A DNA stretch of 64,000 bases, taken from JBFMFH01 sp964481395 (GTDB lineage Bacteria > Acidobacteriota > Vicinamibacteria > Vicinamibacterales > JAKQTR01). How positions within the stretch are numbered: position 1 is the first letter of the stretch; every line of letters begins with the position of its first letter. The stretch is taken from the NCBI GenBank assembly GCA_964481395.1, contig CAYZYG010000013.1, positions 4,010-68,009 on the forward strand, given 5' to 3'. Positions 45,003-53,630 of this stretch are shown piece by piece. Made by a program: the position numbers and the translations under genes. The notes beneath the pieces are model-generated. The model worked only from the letters and a program-made list of their open reading frames with translations, did no database searches and had not been told where the DNA came from.

Positions 45003-46610
45003 CTACGATCCTAACGCACGCCAGGCAGCCCAGAACGCCGTCGTCTGCCCTTCATCCGGCCTCAACTCGATGATCCCGACCCGGTCGCCGGCCTCGAACG
45101 CGAGATCGGTCGTCCACGGCAGCGACCACAGCGCGGCCCAGCCTTCGAAGCTCGTCCGGTGCAGGTTCTGGAAGGTCGGGTTGGCGAACAGCCGGCCGAA
45201 AATCCGCCCGCCTCCATTGTTGACGACGACGATCCGCGCGGCGATTCCGGTCAGGTGACGCAGCGCCCACGGAGCCGACAGGTCGTACAGCGCCGTCAGG
45301 TCGCCGACGATCGCCCAGTTCTCCCGGTCCGGGTCTGCCGCCCCGAGGAATGTGGAAAGCTGGCCATCGATGCCATTCGCCCCGCGGTTCTCGCGAATGC
45401 CGAATCCGCGGTTCTCGAACGCCGCAAACTGGTTCCACTCGCGGATGGGCAGGCTGTTGCCCAGATAGACCGACGCCCCCCTGGGGATCGCGCGCGACAG
45501 GCGGGCGAAGAGCGCGGGCTCGCTCGCCGGGTACCGCGCGAGCAACGCGCGCATGGCTCCGGCACGCTCCAGGTCTTCGGCGACGATGCCGGCGCGGTCT
45601 TCGTCGGTCCAGGCCGGCCGAGGGCTCTCCGGAAGCGGCAGCGGCACCCCTCGTCTCGCTTGAATCAGATCTCCCCGGGTGAGGCCTGGCCAGGGACGCC
45701 TCGAGACGGACACCACGGGGAGAGCCGACCGATCCTCGAGATCGCGCCACAGACGGAACGACGGCACATCGCCAACGCGGAGGACCGAATCCACCAGGCC
45801 CTGTCGTACGAGCGCCAGGGCCGAGGCCTCACGTCCCTCGAGCGCCATCCTGTCCAGCGAACCCCACAGGTGCGAGCTGGCCTCAGCCAGCACCGGCGCA
45901 CCCAGCGCGCGGCAGAAGGCGCCAGCGCCGTTCTGATCGATGGGATCCTGCAGCGCGCCCAGGATGACGAGCGGTCGCCGGTGGGCCTCCAGGAACGCCC
46001 GCACGCGCTCCCGGCCGGCGGTGCTCCTGTCGTCCGGCGTTTCCGGGCGTCGCACCGGGCTGTCCCGGAGCGGGAACGGGGCTCCCCGCCAGTTGTCGAG
46101 CAGAGGCTCTTCGAAACACACGTTCAGGTGGGCCGGACCGTCGAGTCCGTCCAGCGACCAGCCGGTGCCAGCTCGGACGAGGTCGAAGGCCATCGTGACG
46201 TGGGGGCCGTACAGTCCCCGCTGGTCGATCGCCTGCGGAGCGCCGGTGCCTCGGTACCGGACGGGGCGGTCGGCGGTCACGGCCACGAGCGGCTGGCCTT
46301 CGTAGTACGCCTCGATCACCGCGGGCAGGAGCCCAGCGGCGGCCGTTCCGGATGTGGTGACCACCGCGACGGGACGCCGGTCGCGGGTGGCGCGGCCCAG
46401 CGCGAAGTAGGCGGCGCTGCGTTCGTCGAAGAAGTGCAGGACGTCCGCGAACTCCTGGCCGAGGTGATCGAGCGTCTCCACGAGCGGCGCGTTGCGCCCG
46501 CCCGGGCAGACGACGAACGTCCTGACGCCGGCCTGCCAGAGGCGTTCGATGACCTCTCTGGCGAGGGCCTCGTTCGGGCCGGGCGCCAGTCGATCACCGG
46601 GGTCTGTCAC
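45003..46610 (-). CDS. menD: SEPHCHC synthase (thiamine-diphosphate enzyme)
   Basis: 2-Succinyl-5-enolpyruvyl-6-hydroxy-3-cyclohexene-1-carboxylate synthase, 535 residues, the first committed step of menaquinone ring synthesis. The Pyr domain has RTFVVCPGGRNAPL and the catalytic Glu region FFDERSAAYFALG; VVTTSGTAAAGLLPAV and YEGQPLVAVTADRP follow. The PP domain carries GANGIDGQLSTFLG and VGDLTALYDL with NNGGGRIF, which bind ThDP and Mg2+. GTG 46610 shares GTGA with the menF stop; the longer ATG frame lies inside menF. Confidence 0.93.
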   Translation of the reverse strand: MTDPGDRLAPGPNEALAREVIERLWQAGVRTFVVCPGGRNAPLVETLDHLGQEFADVLHFFDERSAAYFALGRATRDRRPVAVVTTSGTAAAGLLPAVIEAYYEGQPLVAVTADRPVRYRGTGAPQAIDQRGLYGPHVTMAFDLVRAGTGWSLDGLDGPAHLNVCFEEPLLDNWRGAPFPLRDSPVRRPETPDDRSTAGRERVRAFLEAHRRPLVILGALQDPIDQNGAGAFCRALGAPVLAEASSHLWGSLDRMALEGREASALALVRQGLVDSVLRVGDVPSFRLWRDLEDRSALPVVSVSRRPWPGLTRGDLIQARRGVPLPLPESPRPAWTDEDRAGIVAEDLERAGAMRALLARYPASEPALFARLSRAIPRGASVYLGNSLPIREWNQFAAFENRGFGIRENRGANGIDGQLSTFLGAADPDRENWAIVGDLTALYDLSAPWALRHLTGIAARIVVVNNGGGRIFGRLFANPTFQNLHRTSFEGWAALWSLPWTTDLAFEAGDRVGIIELRPDEGQTTAFWAAWRALGS

Positions 46611-47671
46611 AGGCCCCACAGCGCCCTCACCGTCTGGATCTTGTCGAGCACTTCCTGCCACTCCTCTTCGTACCGGCTCTGCGCCACCACGCCGCAGCCA
46701 GCCCAGATGCTCAGCGCACCGCCGTGGTACTGCACGCTGCGAATCGCGACGAGACAGCGGCTCGGATCGCCGGGCACGCTGATGCCGAACGGGGCGCCGA
46801 ACCGGTACCGTTCGCCAGCGGGATCGATACTGGCGAGCCAGGCACGCCCCGCATCACTGCGAGGATACACGCCCAGCGCGGGGGTCGGGTGCAGCGCCCG
46901 GGCCACGGATTCGAAGTCGAGATCGGCGTTCGCGTCGAGGCTGATTTCCGTCACCAGATGTTCCAGCGCACCGAACGGGCGCACGACCGTCCCCGACACC
47001 GAGGAGTCGCCCCAGGCCGCCAGCCGGTTGAGCAGATCGTAGACCACGAACTCGTGCTCATCGCGGTCCTTGGCGCTCGACTGGAGAGCGTGCGGTCCGA
47101 TGGCGGACCAGCGCGTGCCGGCCACGGCCATTGTGGTCAGGCGGCGGGGGCCGTGAATGTCGAAGAGGACTTCCGGTGTGGCTCCGATCATGAACTCGGC
47201 CAGCGTTCCGGTCGCAGGGTCGCGTCGGCAGAGACCGTAGGCCATCAGGGTGGCCGGAAGGAGGGGCACGCGCCGGAGGAGGTGGCTCAGGAGCGGCTCG
47301 GCCTCGGCCGGGTCGATGGGCACGTGGATGCGGGAGGCCGGCACGCCTTTCAGCAGAATGCCTTGGTGGATCAGATCCCGCAACCCGGTGAAGGCCCGGC
47401 GGAACCGGTCTTCCTCGGGCGGTCCCCACGGGAGGGCCGGTGACGCGGACCCCGGGGGCGCAACCAGCCGGGTCCAGTCCCGACGCCCGAGGTGGTGCGG
47501 CCTGGCGTCGTTCCCGACCAGCCAGGCATCGCCTGGCAAGGCGGCGAACATGGGAGCGTAGAGTCCCGGGCGGCCTGGTGTCGGGAACTCCGCAGGCTCC
47601 AGCGGGCCTTCCAGCCGGATGTACGCGTCGGGACCGGTCTGTACGAATGCGAAGGACGGCGTGGTTGGCAC
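46607..47671 (-). CDS. menF: Isochorismate synthase
   Basis: Chorismate-utilising enzyme of 354 residues that starts menaquinone synthesis. Conserved blocks: FMIGATPEVLFDI, AVAGTRW, SAKDRDEHEFVVYDLL, HLVTEISLDANADLDF, HPTPALGVYPR, and the C-terminal WAGCGVVAQSRYEEEWQEV. It is shorter than E. coli MenF (431) because the N-terminal domain is reduced. The GTG start lies 14 bases after a TACAAT box, so the transcript leader is very short. First gene of the six-gene operon menF-D-H-B-A-E. Confidence 0.92.
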   Translation of the reverse strand: MPTTPSFAFVQTGPDAYIRLEGPLEPAEFPTPGRPGLYAPMFAALPGDAWLVGNDARPHHLGRRDWTRLVAPPGSASPALPWGPPEEDRFRRAFTGLRDLIHQGILLKGVPASRIHVPIDPAEAEPLLSHLLRRVPLLPATLMAYGLCRRDPATGTLAEFMIGATPEVLFDIHGPRRLTTMAVAGTRWSAIGPHALQSSAKDRDEHEFVVYDLLNRLAAWGDSSVSGTVVRPFGALEHLVTEISLDANADLDFESVARALHPTPALGVYPRSDAGRAWLASIDPAGERYRFGAPFGISVPGDPSRCLVAIRSVQYHGGALSIWAGCGVVAQSRYEEEWQEVLDKIQTVRALWGL

Positions 47672-47685
47672 GGCGTAATCAGGAC

Positions 47686-47691
47686 ATTGTA
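47686..47691 (-). promoter_or_regulatory. -10 box (TACAAT) of the menaquinone operon
   Basis: TACAAT on the minus strand ends 14 bases before the menF GTG. Predicted start near 47679 leaves about eight bases of leader. The -35 region falls in a heptamer array and shows no clear match. Confidence 0.35.
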
Positions 47692-47692
47692 C

Positions 47693-47727
47693 GGGATCCG
47701 GACCCGAACCCCGGGGGCCGGGAGCCG
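47693..47727. repeat. Heptamer array, GGGATCC/GGACCCG type
   Basis: Five 7-base units GGGATCC, GGACCCG, AACCCCG, GGGGCCG, GGAGCCG in the divergent gap between menF and argF. Confidence 0.75.
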
Positions 47728-47738
47728 AGTTCGGGCGC

Positions 47739-47767
47739 GTGGACGTTCGGTGGCGCTGGGGTAGAAT
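47739..47767 (+). promoter_or_regulatory. Possible promoter of argF
   Basis: GTGGAC and TAGAAT are spaced 17 bases apart. The start near 47774 would leave a leader of about 130 bases with small hairpins (GCCGG/CCGGC near 47774; GGATG/CATCC near 47868). Confidence 0.25.
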
Positions 47768-47902
47768 AGGGAGGCCGGATCTGATCCCGGCATCTCGCCT
47801 CGCTCGCCCCCTCCGTTCCTGAGAGACGAGACGGCTTGTCGGCCCGACATGCTGGCTACCAGGTGAACGGATGTTTCATCCTATCCCCGTATGGAGACCG
47901 CC

Positions 47903-48820
47903 ATGCGCGTCAAGGACTTTCTGACGATCCGCGACTTCACGACCGACGAGTTGCAGCACTTCCTGGACCTGGCCCGGGACATCAAGGCGAAGCCGGCCGA
48001 CTTCGCCGCTTCGCTGAAGGGCAGGACGCTGGCCCTCATCTTCGAAAAGCCGTCCCTGCGCACCCGGGTGACGTTCGACGTGGGAATCCAACAGCTGGGC
48101 GGATTCTCGATTTATCTGTCACCGGCGGAGATCAACCTGGGCAAGCGCGAGTCGCTCTACGACGTGGCGAAGAACCTGGAGCGGATGGTGCAGGGCATCA
48201 TGATCCGCACCTTCGGCCACGACATCGTCGAGAAGATGGCCGAGTACGCCCGCATCCCCATCATCAACGGCCTGACGGACTTCAGCCATCCGTGCCAGGC
48301 GATGGCCGACTACCTCACCATCCTCGAGCACAAGGGTACGCTCGCCGGTCTCAAGGTGGCGTACGTCGGAGACGGCAACAACGTGGCGAATTCGCTGATG
48401 TTCGCCGCAGCGCGCTTCGGGGTGCACATCGCCATCGGTACGCCGAAGGGCTACGAGCCGAAGGCCGAGGTGATTGCCTGGACGAAGGAACACGGCGAGG
48501 CCACGGGGTCGACCTGCCTGATCACCAACGACGCAGCCGAGGCGGTGGGTGGCGCGGACGTGGTCTACACGGACGTGTGGGCCAGCATGGGGCAGGAGGC
48601 CGAAGCGCACGCACGCAAGGCGGTGTTCCGACCGTACCAGGTGAACAGCTCACTGTTCAGGCTGGCGAAGGCGGACGCCCTGTTCATGCACTGCCTGCCC
48701 GCGCACCGCGGCGACGAGGTGACGGACGACGTGATCGATTCGCCGAACTCGGTGGTGTTCCCGCAAGCCGAGAACCGGCTGCACGCGCAGAAGGCCATCA
48801 TGCTCGAACTCATGCAGTAG
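47903..48820 (+). CDS. argF: Ornithine carbamoyltransferase
   Basis: Carbamoyltransferase of 305 residues converting ornithine and carbamoyl phosphate to citrulline, or the reverse when ATP is made with carbamate kinase. Carbamoyl-phosphate site: EKPSLRTRVTF (SLRTR in place of the usual STRTR), MIRTF and HPCQAMADYLT. Ornithine site: DVWASMGQE and HCLPAHRG, which separate it from aspartate carbamoyltransferase. GGAG (47893-47896) puts the start at ATG 47903 rather than 47891. The carbamate kinase gene follows after seven bases. Confidence 0.93.
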   Translation: MRVKDFLTIRDFTTDELQHFLDLARDIKAKPADFAASLKGRTLALIFEKPSLRTRVTFDVGIQQLGGFSIYLSPAEINLGKRESLYDVAKNLERMVQGIMIRTFGHDIVEKMAEYARIPIINGLTDFSHPCQAMADYLTILEHKGTLAGLKVAYVGDGNNVANSLMFAAARFGVHIAIGTPKGYEPKAEVIAWTKEHGEATGSTCLITNDAAEAVGGADVVYTDVWASMGQEAEAHARKAVFRPYQVNSSLFRLAKADALFMHCLPAHRGDEVTDDVIDSPNSVVFPQAENRLHAQKAIMLELMQ

Positions 48821-48827
48821 GTGGCAC

Positions 48828-49769
48828 GTGGGCCGCACTGCACTGGTCGCCGTCGGCGGCAACTCGCTGATCCGCGCGGGTGAGAAGGGGACGATTGCCG
48901 AGCAGCGCGCGAACACCGCGCGCACGGCCGAGTCGATCGTCCAGATCATCCGGCTGGGGTACCGCGTCGTGATCACACACGGCAACGGCCCTCAAGTGGG
49001 GGCCGCGCTGCTGCGGTCCGAGCGGGCGGCCGATCAGGTGTACACGCAGCCGCTGGACGTGTGCGTCGCCTCGACGCAGGGCGAGATCGGGTACCTCCTG
49101 CAGCAGTCGCTGCGGCAGGAGCTGGCGCTGGCCGGGCTGAACACGCCGGTGGTAACGGCGCTCACGCAGGTGGTGGTCTCACCGGACGATCCCGCCATGC
49201 TGAAGCCGTCCAAACCGATCGGGCCGTTCTATTCGGCCCGCGAGGCTGCCGCGAAGCGCGACGAGCTCCGGTGGAACATCGTCGAGGACGCGGCGCGCGG
49301 ATACCGGCGGGTGGTGCCGTCGCCCGAGCCGCTCGAAATCGTCGAGGAGCAGGTGATTCGGCAGCTCCTGGGCATCGGCGCCATCGTCATTGCCGTGGGC
49401 GGCGGCGGCGTGCCCGTCGTCCGGACGCACCGGGGCCTGCAGGGCGTTGACGCGGTCATCGACAAGGACCGTGCCTCGGCGTTGCTCGCCTCCCGGCTCG
49501 GCGCGGACGTGTTCATCATCTCGACGGACGCAGACCGGGTGTATCTGGATTTCAAGAAGCCCGGGCAGCGGCCGATCGCGAGGGCCACGGTCGCCGACAT
49601 GGAGCGGCACTACGACGCCGGACAGTTTCCGCCTGGCAACATGGGGCCGAAGATCGAATCCGCTCTGCGGTTCCTCCGGGCCGGCGGGCGCGAGGTCATC
49701 ATCACGTCGTACGAGCGGCTGCTCGACGCCGTGCGGGGCGAGGCGGGGACGCACATTGTGAGGGGCTGA
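48828..49769 (+). CDS. arcC: Carbamate kinase
   Basis: Amino-acid-kinase fold enzyme of 313 residues interconverting carbamoyl phosphate plus ADP with carbamate plus ATP. Motifs: VAVGGNSLIRAGEKGT, THGNGPQVG, STQGEIGYLL, AVGGGGVPVV, DKDRASALLASRLGAD, TDADRVYLDF and GNMGPKIESALRFL. GTG start with AGGTGG upstream, seven bases after argF. Next to an ornithine carbamoyltransferase it normally works in citrulline breakdown, but no arginine deiminase (arcA) is in the window. Confidence 0.93.
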   Translation: MGRTALVAVGGNSLIRAGEKGTIAEQRANTARTAESIVQIIRLGYRVVITHGNGPQVGAALLRSERAADQVYTQPLDVCVASTQGEIGYLLQQSLRQELALAGLNTPVVTALTQVVVSPDDPAMLKPSKPIGPFYSAREAAAKRDELRWNIVEDAARGYRRVVPSPEPLEIVEEQVIRQLLGIGAIVIAVGGGGVPVVRTHRGLQGVDAVIDKDRASALLASRLGADVFIISTDADRVYLDFKKPGQRPIARATVADMERHYDAGQFPPGNMGPKIESALRFLRAGGREVIITSYERLLDAVRGEAGTHIVRG

Positions 49770-49775
49770 CGGACG

Positions 49776-49844
49776 AGGGATCAGAAGACAGGAGACTTCG
49801 ATGCCCTTCCCTGTCGCCCGTCGCCTGGCGCCTGATCCCTGACA
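49776..49844. repeat. Heptamer array with 9-bp inverted arms
   Basis: Positions 49810-49844 hold five 7-base units CCTGTCG, CCCGTCG, CCTGGCG, CCTGATC, CCTGACA. AGGGATCAG (49776-49784) and CTGATCCCT (49832-49840) form a perfect 9-bp inverted pair spanning most of the arcC-pyrB gap. Confidence 0.8.
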
Positions 49845-49852
49845 GGTTGTGT

Positions 49853-50767
49853 ATGAAGTTGACCCACGTCATCGAGTCGCAGCAGTTCACCGTGCCGCTC
49901 CTGATGGAGCTGTTCGACCGCACGCGGCAGATGGAGCGTATCGTCGCGCGGGGGGGAACCCGGGACTACGCCGGACGGGTCATGGCGTCGCTCTTCTACG
50001 AGCCGTCCACGCGCACGCGCTTCTCGTTCGAGGCGGCGATGTACCGTCTCGGAGGGAGGGTCCTGTCGACCGAGCACGCGCGCGTCTTCTCCTCTGAGGT
50101 GGCCGAGGAGCGGCTGGAGGACACCATCCGCATCATGGCGGGGTACTCGGACGTCATCGTGCTGCGGCACCACGAGCCCGACGGCGCGGCACGCGCGGCC
50201 CGCGTCTCGCCAGTCCCCGTCGTCAACGCCGGCGACGGCGGCGGCGGCCAGCATCCCACGCAGGCGCTGCTGGATCTCTACACGATCTTCCGGGAACGTC
50301 GCACGATGGACGGCCTGACCATCGCGATCGTGGGCGAGTTGGACCAGGGCCGCACGGCTCGCTCGCTCGCCTATCTGTTGAGCAAGTTCGAGCGCGTGAA
50401 GATCCACTTCGTCAGCCCGCCGGAGATTCAGATGCAGCAGGACATCCTGGATCATCTCGACGAGCGCGATATCTGGTACGACCTCGTCTCGGACGTCGAG
50501 TCGGTCGCGGGCGACGTGGACGTCATCTACCAGACGCGCATCCGTCCGGACCGGGTGGCCGACCGGGCGTCGCTCGCCCGCTACACCATCGATGCTCGCT
50601 TGCTGCGGCGGATGAAACCGGACGCCATGATCCTGCACCCGCTGCCGCGCACGGTCGAGATCGACAAGGCCGTGGACGATGATCCGCGGGCACTGTACTT
50701 CCGGCAGGCGCAGAACGGTCTGTTCATCCGGATGGCCCTGCTGACGCTCCTGTGGGATCGCGACTGA
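49853..50767 (+). CDS. pyrB: Aspartate carbamoyltransferase-like protein with altered active-site loop
   Basis: Carbamoyltransferase of 304 residues, closest in pattern to the PyrB catalytic chain. Retained: FYEPSTRTRFSFEAAM, VLRHHEPDG, HPTQALLDLYTI, VGELDQGRTARSL, LHPLPRTVEI and FRQAQNGLFIRMALL. Altered: the 80s loop reads SSEVAEERLEDTI where PyrB has KGET/S, so the catalytic Lys84 (E. coli numbering) is missing. TRIRPDR replaces TRVQKER, losing Gln231. It may still act on aspartate or use another amino acceptor. The context is argF, carbamate kinase and ornithine aminotransferase rather than pyrimidine genes. No regulatory pyrI is present. Confidence 0.8.
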   Translation: MKLTHVIESQQFTVPLLMELFDRTRQMERIVARGGTRDYAGRVMASLFYEPSTRTRFSFEAAMYRLGGRVLSTEHARVFSSEVAEERLEDTIRIMAGYSDVIVLRHHEPDGAARAARVSPVPVVNAGDGGGGQHPTQALLDLYTIFRERRTMDGLTIAIVGELDQGRTARSLAYLLSKFERVKIHFVSPPEIQMQQDILDHLDERDIWYDLVSDVESVAGDVDVIYQTRIRPDRVADRASLARYTIDARLLRRMKPDAMILHPLPRTVEIDKAVDDDPRALYFRQAQNGLFIRMALLTLLWDRD

Positions 50768-50920
50768 CAAGGCGTCTCCATGCTCGGACCCCGCAACCAG
50801 AAACCCGAAGACTTGTAGCGGCGCCGCTCAGACTCCCTGGTTCCGGCGGCGAGAATGCCAAAGGAACCGAACTGTCATGAGTCGGGCCGGAACCGCGGGT
50901 CCGGGCTGTGCCCGGATCGC

Positions 50921-50941
50921 GGATCCCGGATCCCGGATCCC
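50921..50941. repeat. Heptamer array, GGATCCC x3
   Basis: Three exact copies of the 7-mer GGATCCC, preceded by looser units, 17 bases before the aminotransferase start. A 12-bp palindrome AGCGGCGCCGCT lies at 50817-50828 in the same gap. Confidence 0.85.
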
Positions 50942-50958
50942 GTTCCAGAAGGTGTCCC

Positions 50959-52164
50959 ATGTCATCGTCCCTTCCAGCCAGCCGGAAGTTCATCGAACTC
51001 GAAGAGCAGTACGGCGCCCACAACTACCATCCCCTCGACGTCGTGATCGAGCGGGGCGAGGGCGTGTGGGTGTACGACGTCGACGGCAAGAAATACCTCG
51101 ACTGCCTCGCCGCCTATTCGGCCGTCAACCAGGGGCATTGCCATCCGCGCATCATGCAGGCGGTCGTCGAGCAGGTGAAGCGCGTGACGCTCACGTCCCG
51201 CGCGTTCCGTAACGATCAGCTCCCGCTGCTCTACAAGCTGCTCCACGACATGACCGGTTACGACATGTCGCTGCCCATGAACTCGGGCGCGGAAGCCGTC
51301 GAAACCGCCGTGAAGGCGGCGCGCAAGTGGGGGTACACCGTCAAGGGCATCCCCGCCGACAAGGCCGAGATCATCGCCTGCGCCGGGAACTTCCACGGCC
51401 GCACCGTGACGATTGTCAGCTTCTCGACCGAGGACCAGTACCGCGACGGGTTCGGCCCGCTGACGCCCGGTTTCGTCGTCGTACCCTACGGCGATGCCGC
51501 GGCCCTCGAGGCGGCGATCACCCCCAACACCGCCGCGTTCATGGTCGAACCCATCCAGGGCGAGGCGGGCATTGTCCTGCCGCCAGACGGCTACCTGCAG
51601 AGAGCCGAAGCGCTTTGTCGGGCGAACAACGTCCTCTTCATCTGCGACGAAATCCAGTCCGGGCTCGGGCGCACGGGAAAGCTGTTCGCGCATCAGTGGG
51701 AGGGGGTCTCACCGGACATGATCATCGTGGCCAAGGCCCTGTCCGGCGGCTACTACCCGATCTCCGCCGTGCTGGCAAGCAAGGACGTGCTGGGCGTGTT
51801 CCAGCCTGGCGACCACGGCAGCACTTTCGGCGGCAATCCCCTGGCGTGCGCGGTCGCGCGGGCGGCCCTCCAGGTGATCATCGACGAGAAGCTGGTCGAG
51901 CGGTCGGCCGAGCTCGGGGCGTACTTCCTCGGCAGGCTCCGCACGCTCCAGAGCCCCGCGATCAGGGAAATCCGCGGGCGCGGGCTGTGGATCGGCGTGG
52001 AGATGCACGGCCCAGCCAGGCCCTACTGCGAACGCCTGATGCAGGAGGGGCTGCTGTGCAAGGAAACGCACGAGCACGTGATCCGTCTCGCGCCGCCGCT
52101 GGTCATCACGCGCGACGACATCGACTGGGCCTTCGACCGCCTGAAGAACGTCCTGGAAGGCTGA
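50959..52164 (+). CDS. rocD: Ornithine--oxo-acid aminotransferase
   Basis: Class III PLP aminotransferase of 401 residues, converting ornithine to glutamate semialdehyde. Diagnostic for ornithine aminotransferase: FIELEEQYGAHNYHPLDVVI, CLAAYSAVNQGHCHP, NSGAEAVETAVKAARKWGY and HGRTVTIVSFS. The PLP Lys is in IIVAKALSGGYYPIS; the acidic ICDEIQSGLGRTG binds the pyridine nitrogen. Acetylornithine aminotransferase is less likely, because the N-terminal YGAHNY block is typical of RocD. ATG 50959 follows AAGGTG; the longer frame crosses a heptamer array. Confidence 0.9.
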   Translation: MSSSLPASRKFIELEEQYGAHNYHPLDVVIERGEGVWVYDVDGKKYLDCLAAYSAVNQGHCHPRIMQAVVEQVKRVTLTSRAFRNDQLPLLYKLLHDMTGYDMSLPMNSGAEAVETAVKAARKWGYTVKGIPADKAEIIACAGNFHGRTVTIVSFSTEDQYRDGFGPLTPGFVVVPYGDAAALEAAITPNTAAFMVEPIQGEAGIVLPPDGYLQRAEALCRANNVLFICDEIQSGLGRTGKLFAHQWEGVSPDMIIVAKALSGGYYPISAVLASKDVLGVFQPGDHGSTFGGNPLACAVARAALQVIIDEKLVERSAELGAYFLGRLRTLQSPAIREIRGRGLWIGVEMHGPARPYCERLMQEGLLCKETHEHVIRLAPPLVITRDDIDWAFDRLKNVLEG

Positions 52165-52173
52165 ACGACTGGA

Positions 52174-52203
52174 GTGCCGCGCCGCCGAGGCGCGGCGCCT
52201 TTT
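52174..52203 (+). terminator. Intrinsic terminator after rocD
   Basis: GTGCCGCGCC pairs with GGCGCGGCGC (10 bp, one T-G) around the loop GCCGA, followed by CTTTT. It starts ten bases after the stop. Confidence 0.85.
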
Positions 52204-52238
52204 CCCGGCGCCCGGCTCCCGGGCCCCGGATCCCGAGG
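52204..52238. repeat. Heptamer array, CCCGGNN type
   Basis: Five 7-base units CCCGGCG, CCCGGCT, CCCGGGC, CCCGGAT, CCCGAGG directly after the terminator and six bases before the next start codon. Confidence 0.8.
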
Positions 52239-52244
52239 TCTGAC

Positions 52245-53573
52245 ATGAAACCCACCCGCATCCTGATCATGGGCGCCGCCGGGCGCGACTTTCACAATTT
52301 CAACGTCGTCTACCGCGACAACCCGCGCTACCAGGTTGTCGCGTTCACGGCCACGCAGATCCCGAACATCGACGACCGCCGCTATCCGGCGTCGCTGGCC
52401 GGCAAGCTGTACCCCAAGGGCATCCCCATCCTCGCCGAAGAGGATCTCGAGGCGATCATCCGCGCCGAGAAGATCGACGAGGTGGTGTTCTCGTACAGTG
52501 ACGTGCCCTACACGCACGTCATGAACCGCGGCTCCATCGCCAACGCCGCCGGCGCCCACTTCACCATCCTCGGCGCGGCCGCCACGATGCTGAAGAGCAA
52601 GAAGCCGGTGGTCGCCGTCTGCGCCGTGCGGACCGGTTCGGGCAAGAGCCAGACGACCCGGCGGATCGCGGGCATCCTGCGCGACGCCGGCCTGACGGTC
52701 GCCGCGATCCGTCACCCGATGCCCTACGGCAACCTCGAAAAGCAGCGCGTGCAGCGCTTCGCGTCGATTGCCGACCTGAAGAAGCACGACTGCACGATCG
52801 AGGAGATCGAAGAGTACGAGCCGCACATCGTCAGCGGCACGATCATCTACGCCGGCGTCGACTACGGCGACATCCTCGCCCAGGCCCAGGCCGAAGCCGA
52901 CGTCATCCTGTGGGACGGCGGGAACAACGACACACCGTTCTACGTGCCGGACCTCCATCTCGTCGTGGCGGACCCGTTGCGCGTCGGCAACGAGCTGACC
53001 TACTACCCGGGCGAGACGAACCTGCGCATGGCCGACGTCGTGTTGATCAACAAGATCGACACCGCGGACATCATGAGTATCAACGCGCTGCGCGCGAACA
53101 TCAGGAAGGTCAACACGAAGGCACAAATCGTCGAGGGCGCCTCGCCGATTGTGGTGGACCACCCGGAGCGGATCACCGGCAAGCGCGTGCTCGTCGTGGA
53201 GGATGGTCCGACGCTCACGCACGGTGAGATGAAGTTCGGAGCCGGCATCGTCGCCGCAGGCAAGTTCAACGCCGCGGAGATCGTCGACCCGAGGCCCTAC
53301 ACGGTCGGGACGATTACCGAGACGTTCAGGAAGTATCCCGGCATCGGTGCCCTGCTTCCGGCGATGGGCTACGGCGACCGGCAGGTCAGGGACCTGGAGA
53401 AGACCATCAACCGCACGCCCTGCGACGCGGTGATCATCGGGACGCCGATCGATCTGAACCGGCTCGTGAAGATCAAGAAGCCGACCGTGCGCGTGCGTTA
53501 CGAATTGCAGGAAATCGGCAGCCCCGACCTGGTGGACGTGCTCCAGCCGATCCTTCGCAAGAAACGCCGGTAG
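52245..53573 (+). CDS. P-loop NTPase related to cyclic 2,3-diphosphoglycerate synthetase
   Basis: Cytoplasmic nucleotide-binding protein of 442 residues. The N-terminus is a Rossmann-like domain (RILIMGAAGRDFHNF). A P-loop sits in AVRTGSGKSQTTRR (about residues 125-138), and later LWDGGNNDTPFY and VLINKIDTADIM give a G-protein-like NKxD. The C-terminal third is unique to the family. I recognise the general type from archaeal CpgS-like proteins, but those genes' activity cannot be assumed here. Its place after argF, arcC, pyrB-like and rocD suggests a role in carbamoyl-phosphate or ornithine metabolism; this is inference only. ATG 52245 is chosen because earlier in-frame starts lie in rocD. 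Confidence 0.72.
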   Translation: MKPTRILIMGAAGRDFHNFNVVYRDNPRYQVVAFTATQIPNIDDRRYPASLAGKLYPKGIPILAEEDLEAIIRAEKIDEVVFSYSDVPYTHVMNRGSIANAAGAHFTILGAAATMLKSKKPVVAVCAVRTGSGKSQTTRRIAGILRDAGLTVAAIRHPMPYGNLEKQRVQRFASIADLKKHDCTIEEIEEYEPHIVSGTIIYAGVDYGDILAQAQAEADVILWDGGNNDTPFYVPDLHLVVADPLRVGNELTYYPGETNLRMADVVLINKIDTADIMSINALRANIRKVNTKAQIVEGASPIVVDHPERITGKRVLVVEDGPTLTHGEMKFGAGIVAAGKFNAAEIVDPRPYTVGTITETFRKYPGIGALLPAMGYGDRQVRDLEKTINRTPCDAVIIGTPIDLNRLVKIKKPTVRVRYELQEIGSPDLVDVLQPILRKKRR

Positions 53574-53609
53574 GGACGCCTGGGACGTGCGGGCCGGGGT
53601 TCGTGCGCC

Positions 53610-53630
53610 GGGAATCGGGATTCGGGCCGC
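53610..53630. repeat. Heptamer array, GGGATTC type
   Basis: GGGAATC, GGGATTC, GGGCCGC, after the NTPase gene. Confidence 0.7.

Noticed and set aside
50817..50828. 12-bp palindrome AGCGGCGCCGCT as a regulatory site
   Set aside because: Short, all-GC palindromes are expected by chance in DNA of this composition; mentioned only with the neighbouring repeat.
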